Source of the DNA: Asparagopsis taxiformis
Lineage: Eukaryota; Rhodophyta; Florideophyceae; Bonnemaisoniales; Bonnemaisoniaceae
Reading direction: 5' to 3'
Length of the DNA: 64,000 bases
Assembly: GCA_030407315.1 (NCBI GenBank)
Contig: JALQPE010001919.1
Coordinates: 41,908 to 105,907, forward strand
Shown: positions 38,785 to 50,288 of the stretch, in pieces
How the letters are laid out: every line of letters begins with the position of its first letter
Position numbering within the stretch: the stretch's first letter is position 1
Notes under the pieces: model-generated
What the model was told of the DNA's origin: nothing
Databases searched by the model: none
What the model saw: the letters and a program-made list of their open reading frames with translations, nothing else
Program-made: the position numbers and the translations under genes

Positions 38785-39872
38785 TGGGGCTGGGATATAG
38801 CCGAACGATGTTGTTCTCACCTTTGGTTAGACCCTGTGCGAGGTTTTTCTTGCGGCGAGTGCAGGGATGTCAATGTACAAGGGCTGTCAGTACGCTACTG
38901 GGCGAGTCGATCCGGCACGCTTGCCTCCCCTTCAAACCCGGGGTGGACGCGCCTTTATGTAGTAAATGGATGAAGAGGAAAATCCTACTCTACGCCGGCT
39001 GCTAGCTAGTCAGCCCTAATTCGGGTACGGGAGATCTCAAACGGCTCGTCGCTTGCCCCGTCACCCGACTGCAGGGTTTGGAAGGAAAGATCCCCTCCTG
39101 CCACGCGTCGCCTGAGATCGCTGCTCGTCAGCACGCGTCTCGACGATCTCCCGCACGGGAGCGCACAGCCGCAGTGGTTGTCACCGGCTCTTCGGTGTTA
39201 GTGTAGACGAGACACTGTCTCTTTGCAAAGCGGGCCCCGGCACCAAATCCCTGTCTCGCTTCAGATTTCCGCGACAGTGGCAGCACGCCGTGGCGCCGTG
39301 ACAACATGTCAAAACGGACAGGCCCAGACATCTATAGACACTTGTCGCATCCTCCTACATATTCCCGGGTAGCGGGGAACAGATGTGTGCTATCGTTTTC
39401 AAATATTCTAGTCAGTTATTCTGTGATGTCGCGTCAGTTGTAGAAAATCGTAGCCGTTGGCAAAGTTAGCAGTGACAATTCGACCTTTGTTAACGCTCCT
39501 GCGGTGATTGTTCCCTTCTGTTCATGACGGACAACTTGAGGCTTGCAGAATTTGAAGTCTCTCTGAGGGACGGTCGCCAGATCCCGCCACCCAAACATAT
39601 GGCAACGCTTACGATCTCTATAAGATATATAGTGGTAATAGTAGTGAACAATTTACCCGGTTAGCGCACAATCCACCAGTTGAATATGATATACGCTCTT
39701 TGCTGAAGATAGAACGTCCTAGCTGGCCAATGGAAAATGCACACCTTGTAATCGATGGAGAATATGAGAATGTCTTCCCTTTCTCCCCCGACCTGTGTTT
39801 GTTGGGATATTCATATCCCTCATCTCCTCCCTGGCCAATCGGCTCAGATCCGTTGAGATATCCATATAACCA

Positions 39873-39922
39873 GGTGACATGCCACCTCTAGTGTCTGCGC
39901 CGGCACAATATTCTTTATAGTC
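39873..39922 (-). repeat. Dispersed 50-bp repeat, copy 2
   Basis: The reverse complement matches 23537-23586 with a few mismatches. The two copies bracket transposon B at unequal distances, and no target duplication was found. Confidence 0.65.
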
Positions 39923-41055
39923 TCATAGTGTTCGGGTATGTCCAAATCTACTTAGAGTATAACTGTATATCTGATACGCCGGGGAGTACTGTAGACTGGT
40001 TCTCTGTGAGAGTCAGTCAATCTTTGGGCGGTGATAGAATGTGGCAGCAATGACACCAGGTGGTTGTGGACTGGTTATTACCAGCAGGTTTAATGCAAAC
40101 AAGTTGTGGACTTGTGCGACTGGCAAGTGTAGACCGGCGAAACCTGGTCCAGCAGAATTGGCAAATGGCATTGAATGATTGGGTTAAGTTGTTTTCAGCG
40201 CCAGATTATTGATTGATATAAGGATATCCAATTAATAAGATTATTCAATGTCGTTAATTAACGGGAGAATAGCGGCCTATTGAATATAGGGAGCACTTAA
40301 TCTACCGCCGGTAGAGACGGTAAGATTTCAGCCAATTGGACGAACTCGTCAAGCTGTTTTGACCAATCGCAGAAACTTGTCAAGCGCCTGGCCCGGTTAT
40401 CTCCGTGGCCCGTAGATGCACCAATCACACAAACTCGTCAACCAAATATGATAAATTTTGGCGAATACGGCCTTTTCATTGGTTGAAAACAGCCTGGATC
40501 CAGGAAAGCTGGAAAAAGTACCGCCAGCGCAACATGCGAAAACAGCTGCTCTGAGAGGGTTCGCACCGCCCGTCGCTCCGCGTGACAAACTCAACCATTT
40601 TCGCGTGACTCGAACTTTCAACTTTCTCGTTCACCGAAATTCAATTTCCTATTTTCGCCGCCGCCAATTATTGGAAATGGCGGGTAATCGAAATCTCGAA
40701 ATCTCTCGCCGCGCGGCACCGGCAGATAGGACCGCCCCGCAGTGGTCCGCTCCTCTCGAGACCCCTTGACATCGTCATCTACCCCCGTGCCACCACCGCG
40801 GCTACTGCCGCGATATCGACACCACTGTCAACATTCCCGCCCGGTTTCTATGCGCGTTGACGTCTTCTACACGCAGTTATCGATATTTTTGCGCGCCAGA
40901 CAAGACCATTCACTTCCTGTGTGAGCGAAACGAACCGAGCTAAAACATTTATGCAGAACAGCAGATAAAGGAGCGAGAATACCTGCATGACTAGCACCAG
41001 TATTGCTGCAGTCTTCTCACACTTCTGCATGCTTTCAACATTGCAGTGCTCTTTC

Positions 41056-41314
41056 CCCAGTAAGACTTGAAGATGTACCAATGATGGCCGTATGATGAAC
41101 ATATGACATACATGGTGTTCCTCTGATGTACCGATAAGGAACACTCGCTCTTTAGCTGATGGCCGCATAGCGATACACCAAAGATGGACCTGAGATGTCT
41201 TTACGCTCATCTTCCGGACATCATCGAAGTATCTCTTGCACACAGTACAGATATCACGTACATCATAGGTTCATCTGAGGCATATCACGGGTACATATTC
41301 ATTTTCTTATAGGG
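41056..41314 (+). mobile_element. MITE copy 2 (259 bp)
   Basis: Same ends as copy 1 (CCCAGTAAG...CTTATAGGG). It is flanked by TTC on both sides (41053-41055, 41315-41317). It lies upstream of the Ulp1-like relic. Confidence 0.9.
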
Positions 41315-41539
41315 TTCTGATCTCTCGTTTCATTGTCTTACCCGGTTCTCATCGCAGGTCTGCGAATTTGTAATTGCCGTTGTTGGGAACTGTCTTTCTC
41401 GTAGATAACAACGGAACTAATTAGTTTACTGTTCTCTGTTAACAAACAGAGGGACGCGATCCGCCGGTTTCTTCCTTCAATTAAGTTCTGAAGCGCTAAC
41501 ATTGTATTGCAGTTTCTGAAAAACCGCCAAGACGCTGTC

Positions 41540-43208
41540 ATGAGCTCATCCAATCATCAATGGGAACTTCTGGCGGATGAATCCGGAAGCTCTAACAAAT
41601 TGGAAGAGTGTTTGGAAAAGCGCATAGAAGAATTTATGGAAATGGTGAAAATGGATGGCATGATTTTAACGGAAAGACAGTGGAACTCTCTTCACGTACA
41701 TCTGAATGAGTCGTTTGCATCATTCAAATCGTGTGACGACACAAAACCGTGGTTTGAGCACGCGAAACCAGAATACATGCTTGACGATCATTTGTTGCTT
41801 GCCGGACTGTCCGAACTAACAATGGCCGATAATTTCATAATATTCGGCTGCAACTCAGGGCAGCATTTTATGGAAGGTGCAGGGAGGGCTGGAAATGGCG
41901 TTCGAGAAAAGCCCTATAAGAAAAGGAATATGTAACCCTGATATGCTTTAGATGAACCAATGATGTACGTGATATCTCTACTGTATGCAAGAGATACTTC
42001 GCTGATGTCCGAGAGATGAGCGTATGGACATCTCCCGTCCATCATTGGTGTATCGCTATGCGGCCATTAGCTGAAGAGCAAATGTTCCTTATCCGTACAT
42101 CAGAGGAACACCATGCATGTCATAGGTTCATCATGCGTCCATCTTTGGTACATCTTTAAGGCTTACTGGGGAGGATGGGATGTTTGACAACATTCGAAAC
42201 ATTGTTCTGCAAGCATGGGTCGATTCCGATGTCGCTCCTAGCTTTATTATTCCGGTAAATATCAGGAGATCGCACTGGGGTGCTTTGTTCGGTGTCAACG
42301 ACCCAGAAGATGAAAAGCGTGGAATTGTTTACTGGGGTGACAGTTTGAGACACCCCTGCCCTCATAACCTTCTCGAGTTCGTGACCAGTTTCTTCGAGGA
42401 TACGTGCATGAACACGGCGTGGACGACAAGTGGAGATAACTACATCCTAGACGTACTATCATTTAAAATGCAGCTCGACGCATACAGCTGTGGATTTTAT
42501 GTTCTCAGCGCAGCAACAAGTCTCTCGGAATACTCTGGAAATATGCCGAAACAAACTTTCAAGATGCAGTACTCTGCAGAACTTACGGAGGATTTCCGGA
42601 AATGCTGTACTATGCCATACGTGAGGGCTGTGTTGGAGTTCTGTGATTGCGATGAATTTTCGAATGGCAAGCCTACCGACTTAGATGTGTGCAGATATTT
42701 GATATCATTCCTACCCGGAAATCAGTGCCCCAGCGAACGTGTCTATGACGAAGCTCCGGTAATAACAATTGAAATGGACCCTACAGTTTCTCAGAGCAGA
42801 ATAGTGCAGCCAGGTGATGTCGAATATGACTGGAGCGAGAGCACAGAAGGGAGTAGAGCGTTTGATGGAAGTGACGGAAAGAGTATGTTCGAATGGTACA
42901 ATGAAATGGCTGCTAAAAGCACAAAGAAGGATACGTTGGCTGCTACTAAATGTTCTCCAACTCAGGCTGAGATCGACGTGCTGCCCGATGAAGAAGACTT
43001 TGAGCCTGCTCCGCCCGCGCAGCTTCAGAAGAACGTAAATACGGACGCTCTAGTCAAGGCTAGAAGGGAAAATCTACGATCGAGGCGCGAATACAACGCC
43101 CTGGAAGGGGATCTCGAATTCTGTCCTCAGCTGGGCCAGAGAGACTTGCCACAGAGCTGCACGGTCCACGGGGCATGGAGGCGGATCCTGAGAGACACGA
43201 CGCATTAA
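41540..43208 (+). pseudogene. Ulp1-like protease of the older MULE, split by a MITE
   Basis: A diverged homologue of the two protease genes at 15332 and 22334. The first part (from ATG 41540) reaches ...NGVREK at 41911. The second part resumes in frame after the MITE and one copy of the target triplet. Catalytic residues remain recognisable: His in RSHWG, Asp in WGDSL, and Gln and Cys in MQLDAYSCG. The tail is acidic. Apart from the insertion the coding region looks continuous, so the MITE was probably the inactivating event, although the downstream transposase has also decayed. Confidence 0.82.
41912..42170 (-). mobile_element. MITE copy 3 (259 bp, inverted)
   Basis: It runs CCCTATAAG...CTTACTGGG on the plus strand, the reverse orientation of copies 1 and 2, with exactly the same length. 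Flanks are AAG (41909-41911) and GAG (42171-42173), a 3-bp duplication with one difference. It supplies the stop codon that ends the first half of the protease. Confidence 0.88.
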
Positions 43209-43317
43209 TGGCCCGGCACACTGCTAGTACCAGTGTGACACGCGCCGGCAGTGCTGGTACCTGCTCAACTGTCTCTCCGGCGCCACCGCTTCAATACCTT
43301 GTCCAGGACCAAGTGAG

Positions 43318-45614
43318 TTGCCAGAATCTCACAGTCATGTTTTCGCATGTAATGATGGCAGAAACGAAGGGGAAGGAATTGCCGTCGATGAAGAGTTCGC
43401 ACGTGAGTCATCTGCCATAACTGGTGTACATACCTATGTTCAGGACTCATTGAAGCCTGTGGAGCCACTTACAATAGAAGAGTGCATCGTTGTCAGAGGG
43501 TCAGTTCTGCATTACTTGGACCAGTGCCATGCAAAAGGCGTACACTACGGTGCAGTCACAACAATTTTGCGGCGGAGTAACGAGACAAGACCAGGTGATC
43601 CTCTCAGCTTTATTGGAAGCATACGGCTCCGGTGCGTAGAGCGCCGTCGTGCATCAAATTGCCCAGTGGAATTGTTAGCATGGAGATCGAGGGACGAATG
43701 CCAGTGGCTCGTGAAACCACCGACTACAAGCCACACACACGAAAGAGCCCCAGCTCCAACCGTCCCAACGCCACAAGTCTACCATTCGCACTATTTATGA
43801 CTTCGAGAAAGAGCTCTGCACTATCTCCCGTTCATGCAGAACAGCATGCTTTGCTTACTACGCGGAACGAAAATCGAAAATTGGAAGCGGTGTGATCTCT
43901 AGAAATGAGAAGGGGCTTGGCAAACAGAAGCTGAATACATTACAATTCAACGACAAAAAAACTGATTCCCTGCTTGCTTTCCGTTCCGATCACCTCCGAA
44001 ATCCCAAGTATGACGCCCCGCTTACGACAGATACCGAAGGGCAGTGCGATGTCACTCGGGAAGACGGTGGTGAAACCAATAAGCAGATGAACTCTGACTT
44101 GGAACAAATATCAATGATTGAAATCCCATCCAGCAATGACGAGCGTGGAAGTCTTCCGGAAGGGCAGGAATCAACAACTCATCAAGCAGATATCGATAGT
44201 GTGAAAAACACGGTACCAGAGGCCATGAAAAGCGTTGCTCGCATATACGATGGCTTTGACAGCAACGGTCTTCTCCCCTCGCTACGCTATGTTTCGGAAA
44301 GCTATGGTTACAAACTCAAGATCAGACGTTCCATCTATTATGATGAAGATCGCCAGTACGTGAATAACGTGACACTCTCATGCACACATGCCCATCGCGG
44401 ATGTCAGTTTCAATGCCGCGTCAGAGGTTTCCTTTCTGATGCAAACATTAGTGATCAAAATGCGTCAGGAAACGATCCGAGATTGAGTACCGGGAGTCGT
44501 ATGTTTGAGATTAGGCATGTGCTTCGCTTTTGGCACAAATTTCATAACCACGACCCGTCACCTACTATTGTAAAGGGTGCTGTCCCACCGGAGCCCTTGA
44601 AGACTGCAGAGAATATGCGAAATGTTTCATTTATGCGTTGTCGAGACATTACAAGATATATTGAGGACACTTAAAAGATCTGCGTGAGTTGCACATACCT
44701 TCGCAATTACCTTTTCTACCGTTATCGCAGCGCAAATCCTATCGAACAGGACAGCATGCGCCTCATTCGAAACCTGGTTTTTTTACAACAGAAAAACTGT
44801 AGGACGTACTTCACAATTCGATTGACAGGAGACAACAGGCTTCACTCTATCGTTTGGTCCTTACCACTTTGGAGAGACATGTACCACCTCAACGGAATTC
44901 TTCCTGGAGTTTCAGTTGACTGTAAGTCAATATCAAATATCTATGGTCTACCACTCATCGCTTTTTCTGGAAGGACAAATGAAGGGAAAGTTTGTTTCTT
45001 TATGATGGGTGTCCTGCATGACCAAACGGAAGAAAGCCTGGAATGGGCTATGAGAGAATTTGACAATATGGTACCAGCTACACCAAATATCGTCGCTCTC
45101 GACCAGGATGCGGCTGGAATAAACGCTGCGAAAAAAGTTTGGCCTTTTCCATATCATCTACTAGATGACTGGCACATTTACCAAAACCAACTCAAGAACG
45201 TTACCTCTTTTATTAACAAATGTGGCATCACAGCCCTAGCAAATCGTATATCTGCTGGGTCTTCTTTGTTTCCGAGACGACGCAGAACCGAACAAGATCA
45301 TTCAGCGCCAATAGCAAATTCGTACTCGGATATGTGCTCCGACTTGTACGCGTTGCGCAGAAGCCCAACCGAGGCCGTATTCCTGGAGAGGCGAGAATCG
45401 TTCGAGAGCATATATTTTGAGGGAGTTGAACCACCGAGATGGTACACACGCTTTGCAAGAAGCTACCAGAGATGGTCATTCAGTGCTATAACCGGACTCG
45501 GTGTGGATTGCGGTTCCTTTTCCAAGGTACCACTCATACTGAATCATTCAACTCGATATATAAATCTTCCATCTTGGACAGGAATGTCCCGTTGGGAGAG
45601 GTTCCGATAGAAAT
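43318..45614 (+). pseudogene. MULE transposase of the older element, frameshifted and truncated
   Basis: Matches to the intact transposase run through four frame segments (43318-43800, 43892-44674, 44684-45450, 45439-45614). They include the FAR1/FLYWCH-like domain (IRLRCVERRRASNCPVEL...), the catalytic block GVSVDCKS, and ALDQDAAGIN with DDWHIYQNQ. The ...TTHTESFNS block with the putative catalytic Glu follows. The frame is then cut by the Ty3 LTR after ...VPLGEVPIE. The C-terminal third, including the SWIM finger, is missing. An in-frame TAA at about 44672 and at least two frameshifts confirm it is dead. Confidence 0.82.
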
Positions 45615-46273
45615 TGTAGTAGGTAGAAAATCCGCAAAGCGGCAAAATCACCCTACAGGTGTCCCGAGCCTCGGTAGTGTGGTAGAGCAAGCGAATCTTG
45701 CGTCAACCGCCAATAGCGAGTATACCACGAAAGGTCTTCCGGTAATGCCGGGTGAAGGTTGGGGGTGCTCACGCACGAAGTGCGTATTGATGGAGCAGAA
45801 AGACGTAACCCGTCGAGCTGTATAGCTAAAGCTAATTCGTCCTGGAAGGATGGAATAGAGCAATGCAAACACTGTTCAGTGGAGTCGTAAATTCCACGCG
45901 AGTTTACGTTACCTCTAAAGGTTAAGCACTCTGGCTAATCCAGAGGCATTTTGTACTAGACTAGGTTACTGTAAACAGTTAGGGTAGGTAGACAGTTAGG
46001 AATAAATATCCTTATGTGCACCAATAAGATCCCTGATTATGGCGACTGCGGGAGCCCGCGAGATCACCGACTGTTAGTGTTACAGTGTAAAGTTAGCTGA
46101 GTCAGCTTAGTTAAAATTTTCCCCTTGTGGGGTCTTTAGTTGTCCCAATGGGTCCCTCTCCCTCACTGGTCTGAGGTACAGCGAGGCTGTTTCCATTGGC
46201 TATTCCCGAACCGGGGTCGTCCAATAGGATGCCGACACGACCCCACCAGGGCAGACCACTCCGTGGTATGACA
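45615..46273 (-). repeat. 3' LTR of Ty3 element 2
   Basis: The start is fixed by the break in the MULE transposase frame and the end by TATGACA followed by a pyrimidine run on the plus strand. The partner LTR is absent, so the length (659 bp) rests on these borders alone. Confidence 0.6.
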
Positions 46274-46285
46274 TCGCCCCCTCCT
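46274..46285 (-). other. Polypurine tract of Ty3 element 2
   Basis: The plus strand TCGCCCCCTCCT gives a purine-rich run next to the 3' LTR on the element's sense strand. Confidence 0.6.
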
Positions 46286-46761
46286 AAGCTAATTGTCGTC
46301 CCGACAATTAAAATTCCAAAAATCCGTTGATTTTAAATTCCCAAATAATTTCCACCGCCGTGGCCGGCCAACCGGGTAAAAATTTTGCGCGCCACAAATT
46401 GGCTGTTATATTTACCCGTGCACACGGTCCACTCCCGAGCATCGCTCCTCGATCTGACTCACGACCCTTCGGGTTTCTTCATCCTCTTCACCGGCATTGC
46501 CGTGTTTTCCAGCCTGACGTTCCGGATTGCGAAGCGATCGCCTGCCTGGCGATTTGAATTCCGTACCTTTCGGTAGCTTGCGTGCGTGATACGCGACCTT
46601 TCTTGCGTTAGAGTAACACCCGCTTTGCGTATTTTTAGCTGTCCCTTCGGGTTTCAAGAAAAAGGCTCACGCCTGCTGCGACCGTACGGCTTGTCCGTTG
46701 TTTTCTTCAGTGGCAATCACTAACTTCAGTGGATTGTATATAAGGACGGAAGATAATCAGC
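46286..46761. other. Untranslated stretch upstream of the plus-strand gene
   Basis: No gene is seen. A TATATAAG element lies at 46737-46744, close to the ATG at 46762. The rest is CG-dinucleotide-rich and may carry the promoter of the opposite-strand gene. Confidence 0.4.
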
Positions 46762-49700
46762 ATGGCTGCACACGGTACCAGCCCACAAGGCAACATGCCA
46801 CCTCGTTCAACCCGGGCGTCTTCTCGCCGACCGACAACACGCCATCAGGCGTCTCGTGCATCTGCAACTCCGGCCGCGCCGTCAACTACCCCTTCGGCAT
46901 CTGCAGCTGCAACTCCTGCATCCTCTTCGCAGCCGCCGGCTACCGGTTCTCAAGTCCCACCCTCTTCAGGGAATGTTCAAGACCTGGCTAAGTCGCCTTC
47001 ATCCACTCGCCGTTCCACGGAACCCTCGCCGAAGGGGACACATCTCAAGGCCAAGTCAAGTCAACCGGCGGCGCCGTCAAGGGAAATTGTGTCTGCCAGC
47101 GGTCCTCGTCCCGAGGTAGAAGAAGTAGAAGTCCAACGGAACACTCCGCGTTCACCGCCAACCGACTAGCAGGGTTCTCCCCGTTCGCCTCGCCAGACGC
47201 CGAACCGGAAGAGATTGTTGTTGATGCCCCTGCTGCTTCGCAGCCTGTTCCGACCCCGCGACTGCCGTCGCTCCTGCCACCACAGGTCGTTCCATCGTTC
47301 CCCGACCCTCGAAGTATCCGGATCCATATGCGCGGAAGCCCGCTACGGCTGAGCCGGTCGCGTCTATGAATCCCTACGAAGACTTGTACAGCCGTAATCG
47401 GCAATTTGTTCTCGATGCTCGAAATCGCAAAGCGACCGAAGAAGTTAACCGCGGGGCTGTGGCCAGCAACTCAACGCTAGCGGCGTATGCTTATCGTGGA
47501 AGCGGGAAGGCTCAGCCGCAATACAAGCCTGGGTCGAGGTCCTCTAGTGGATCCATATCAATCTTCCGCCCCTGTGGGGAGTTCGGCGGCACCGACTTAG
47601 TCTTCCCCAAAGAGGGTACCGGCTCCGTCCGCTGACTGGCGTCGCGAAGGCGAGTTTTATCCTTCGAATGCTTCGGAACTCATGGTCTTTGACTCACACG
47701 AGTTGCCTTTTGCAAGGTATTTGCGAGCTCCTTGGGAGTTTTATCCTTTCGCCCGTCTACCCCTCCGGGAGTTCGTGAACGAGAACCACACCGACTTGCG
47801 TCGAGATCTTCGTCTTATGGTAGGCGTCAAACGTCGTAATCCCTATGCGCTGCCAAACAGCTGGTCAGCCAGCTTACGCTCAACTTCCTTCATGTCGGCC
47901 GATGCGGCATTTTCGTGTTCCTCACACTTTGCAGTGTGACCGCACTTTTCTTCTTCACCCAGGCGATGCCTTGTACGTTGAGCGGATGAACCGTCGTTTG
48001 TTCGAGCCTCATTCAAACCAGGGAGGTATTCCCGATTTACCTATCACTAGGTCAAGGTGGTTTGCGTATCCACCCCGCCCGGATACCGGTATGTTGGAAT
48101 GTTATATGCGTGTACACGCTCGATACCTGACTCGGTCTACCAGCCTGCAAGTGTCGTCACTCGACTACCGAGTGTTCGGTTACCGCGCCAACCGGAACAT
48201 CAACAACCGGACGGCGAATTTGGCTGTACCGACAGCGGAGTTGAACGCGACGCTTGAAGACTCCCGCTGGGAAGGCGAGAACTCGCCGCCCTTATGCTTA
48301 CCCATTGGGGATACACCAGCGATGCTGTATTTCCACAGTGTGGTTGAAGCCGATCCCCGTCCTTGGGTGAAGTCTCGGTTTCTGGACTACGTCCTTCTGG
48401 AGCGTGAACTCATGATCGGGTTGGAGATGGCGCGTCTCGTGGAGACCAGGGGATACATTCCGGTATTACCCAAACACTTGGCAGCGTCGGCTGTCACTAC
48501 CTGGAAGGCTTTCCCTGAGGTACCTTTATCACCGGTTGTTCCGAGGACGCGTAGCGTGGATGCGAAGGTTATCATCGACCTCCTCGAGGCTTCCTACAAG
48601 ACCACCGAAGGTATCGAGGAGATTTCTTGTTCAATTGAAGGCGTGTCGCCGGAGAAGATCATTCCTTACTCGCATCCGAGCCTCCCGTTCAAGCCAGCTA
48701 AGCTGACAGCGTATTCTACCCGAGACAGGGTGGTGGTGGAGACTCCTCCCTTTCGTCGCGATGGCGAGTTCGCCGAGGACGGTTATTATGCGGAAGAGCC
48801 TGCAAGTTACTCCGACGGAGATTTGGAGGATTACTTGTACAAGCCCGAATGGGAGATGCATGTACCACGCCCTGGTCGTTCTACTCCGGCTGGATATCGT
48901 CACGCTGATCCCGGCTTCTCGCCTCACCCGACTGTGCCAGTCGCGCCCGCTTCATACGAACCGGTGGTTTCCGGAGGCAAGTGTTCATCCGCCAGTCCCG
49001 CGGGGCTTGGCACAACCAACCCGTCAGGGCTCTTCGTCTCCTTCGGAAGCTCCGTTCCTATCGCCCGATCGTCGATCGATCAGTCCGTGGATCGTGACGG
49101 CAAGGCCGGTCGTTCTACCGCCCCCGCGGATGTACTTGGGTCCCTTCTAACTTCAGCGGAGCTGTTCTCTGTTGCGAAGGTGCGCGAATTAGCGGAGACT
49201 CTTGGTGATGGCCAACTTTCGTCGGTATTTCCTCCGCGGGTTAGCGGTTACCCCGTTCCTGGAGCGTTGAACACCTTGGCCATGACGTGTATGACGTTGG
49301 GTACTCGGTACAAGGCTAGTCGCGAGCGACGCGATGCTGCCGAAACGCGCTATCGTGCGGAACGTGCGGGTCGCCGCTTAGCGGAAGAGAAGAACTCTCG
49401 ATGGGAGCAAGATCAAGATGCAGCTGCGAGGCAGAAGGTGTTTGACGAACTACAAACGCGAGTCCAGGAATTGGAAGAGGAATTGCGCCTGGCGCGGCGT
49501 CGTATACCGCATGAGCGAGGAAGGGATACGCCTAGCGCTCTTGGAACTCCAGCCAGTCTTCAACCTCAAGGAGGGACTTCCGGGCGTCGCCGGGATCGGT
49601 CACCCTCTGGTCGAGATGATGGTCGAAATGTTCGCGCTAGGCGCTCCTCAATAGTTGATGCTGATACGCCGCTGCTCCAGCTTGTCGAGACGCCTGACCC

Positions 49701-49956
49701 TCCCAGGGCGGAATCACCTTCGGTATCCGATGATTTGGCTATCCCATCCCCGATGGCATCGGTTCCTTCAGTTCCAGCTGCGTCTTTACATCGCCCTTCG
49801 GCTCGATTGCCTACTTCCCATAGGGATTCTGGTCGTGTGCGTCCTCGTGACACTCGCCGGTCCACGGCTCAGCATCCGACCAACCGGTCCTTGAGGCCAT
49901 CCCCTTCCTATCCTTCGCATCAGCGTCCTCGTCCTTCCGACAACTTCCGTTGTTAA
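46762..49956 (+). pseudogene. Opposite-strand gene of Ty3 element 2 (unknown function, frameshifted)
   Basis: It starts at ATG 46762 with an alanine/serine/proline-rich leader and continues through several frames (46762-47169, 47366-47635, 47682-47939). A 703-codon open frame runs from ATG 47845 to 49956. The long frame has a folded-looking N-terminal half rich in tryptophan and tyrosine, and a coiled coil around residues 485-560 (...RRDAAETRYRAERAGRRL...). A basic, proline-rich tail ends it. It converges on pol with about 330 bp between the stops. No family is recognised. Additional antisense genes near the 3' LTR are known in some plant LTR elements. A displaced Gag is another possibility, since sense gag is missing. 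Confidence 0.6.
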
Positions 49957-50288
49957 CGTCTTCCTTCCCTAACCGGGTTATCCTCTTATACGTTTGTGCG
50001 TCTTGTCTTCAGGTTAGATCGTTCATCCATGCGCCGTGTGCGGCTTGATCATGTTTACCATTAAAAGGTTGGAATGTTTTTGTTTTTGTGGAATTTTTCT
50101 TTGACCAGTTGGCTTCATACTTCTACCGAGTCCGGTGTTTGGTGTTTGGCCAACCCACCGGGTGCTTCTTGTGGTACCTTACCATCTCTTCTTCGTGCTC
50201 CCCAGCAGTGATGCTGCAACCACTAGCCGTTCTACTTGACGCTTCTGCGTACAATCAGCGTAGCTGTGGGGCAACCCTGTATTCTCAC

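Larger units (their letters stand above)
37998..40288. other. Intergenic stretch between transposon B and the older MULE
   Basis: No confident gene is seen. A plus-strand frame from ATG 38437 to 38784 encodes 115 residues rich in proline, serine and valine. It has the composition of a wall or extracellular linker and is listed with low confidence. The 39873-39922 repeat is inverted relative to 23537-23586. Confidence 0.45.
40289..45614 (+). mobile_element. Older Ulp1/MULE element, truncated by Ty3 element 2
   Basis: The left end GGGAGCACTTAATCTACCGC resembles the tip of the first MULE (GGGAAGCGAACAATTTACCC), followed by related non-coding sequence. It carries the Ulp1-like gene and then the MULE transposase, both on the plus strand and both broken. 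The element is cut at 45615 by an LTR retrotransposon, and its right part is not found in the window. It also hosts two MITE copies. No second long repeat with an inverted protease copy is visible at its left end. Confidence 0.75.

Noticed and set aside
39640..39670. GAACAATTTACCCG resembling the MULE tip
   Set aside because: The match is limited to about 14 bases with no TIR continuation or duplication.
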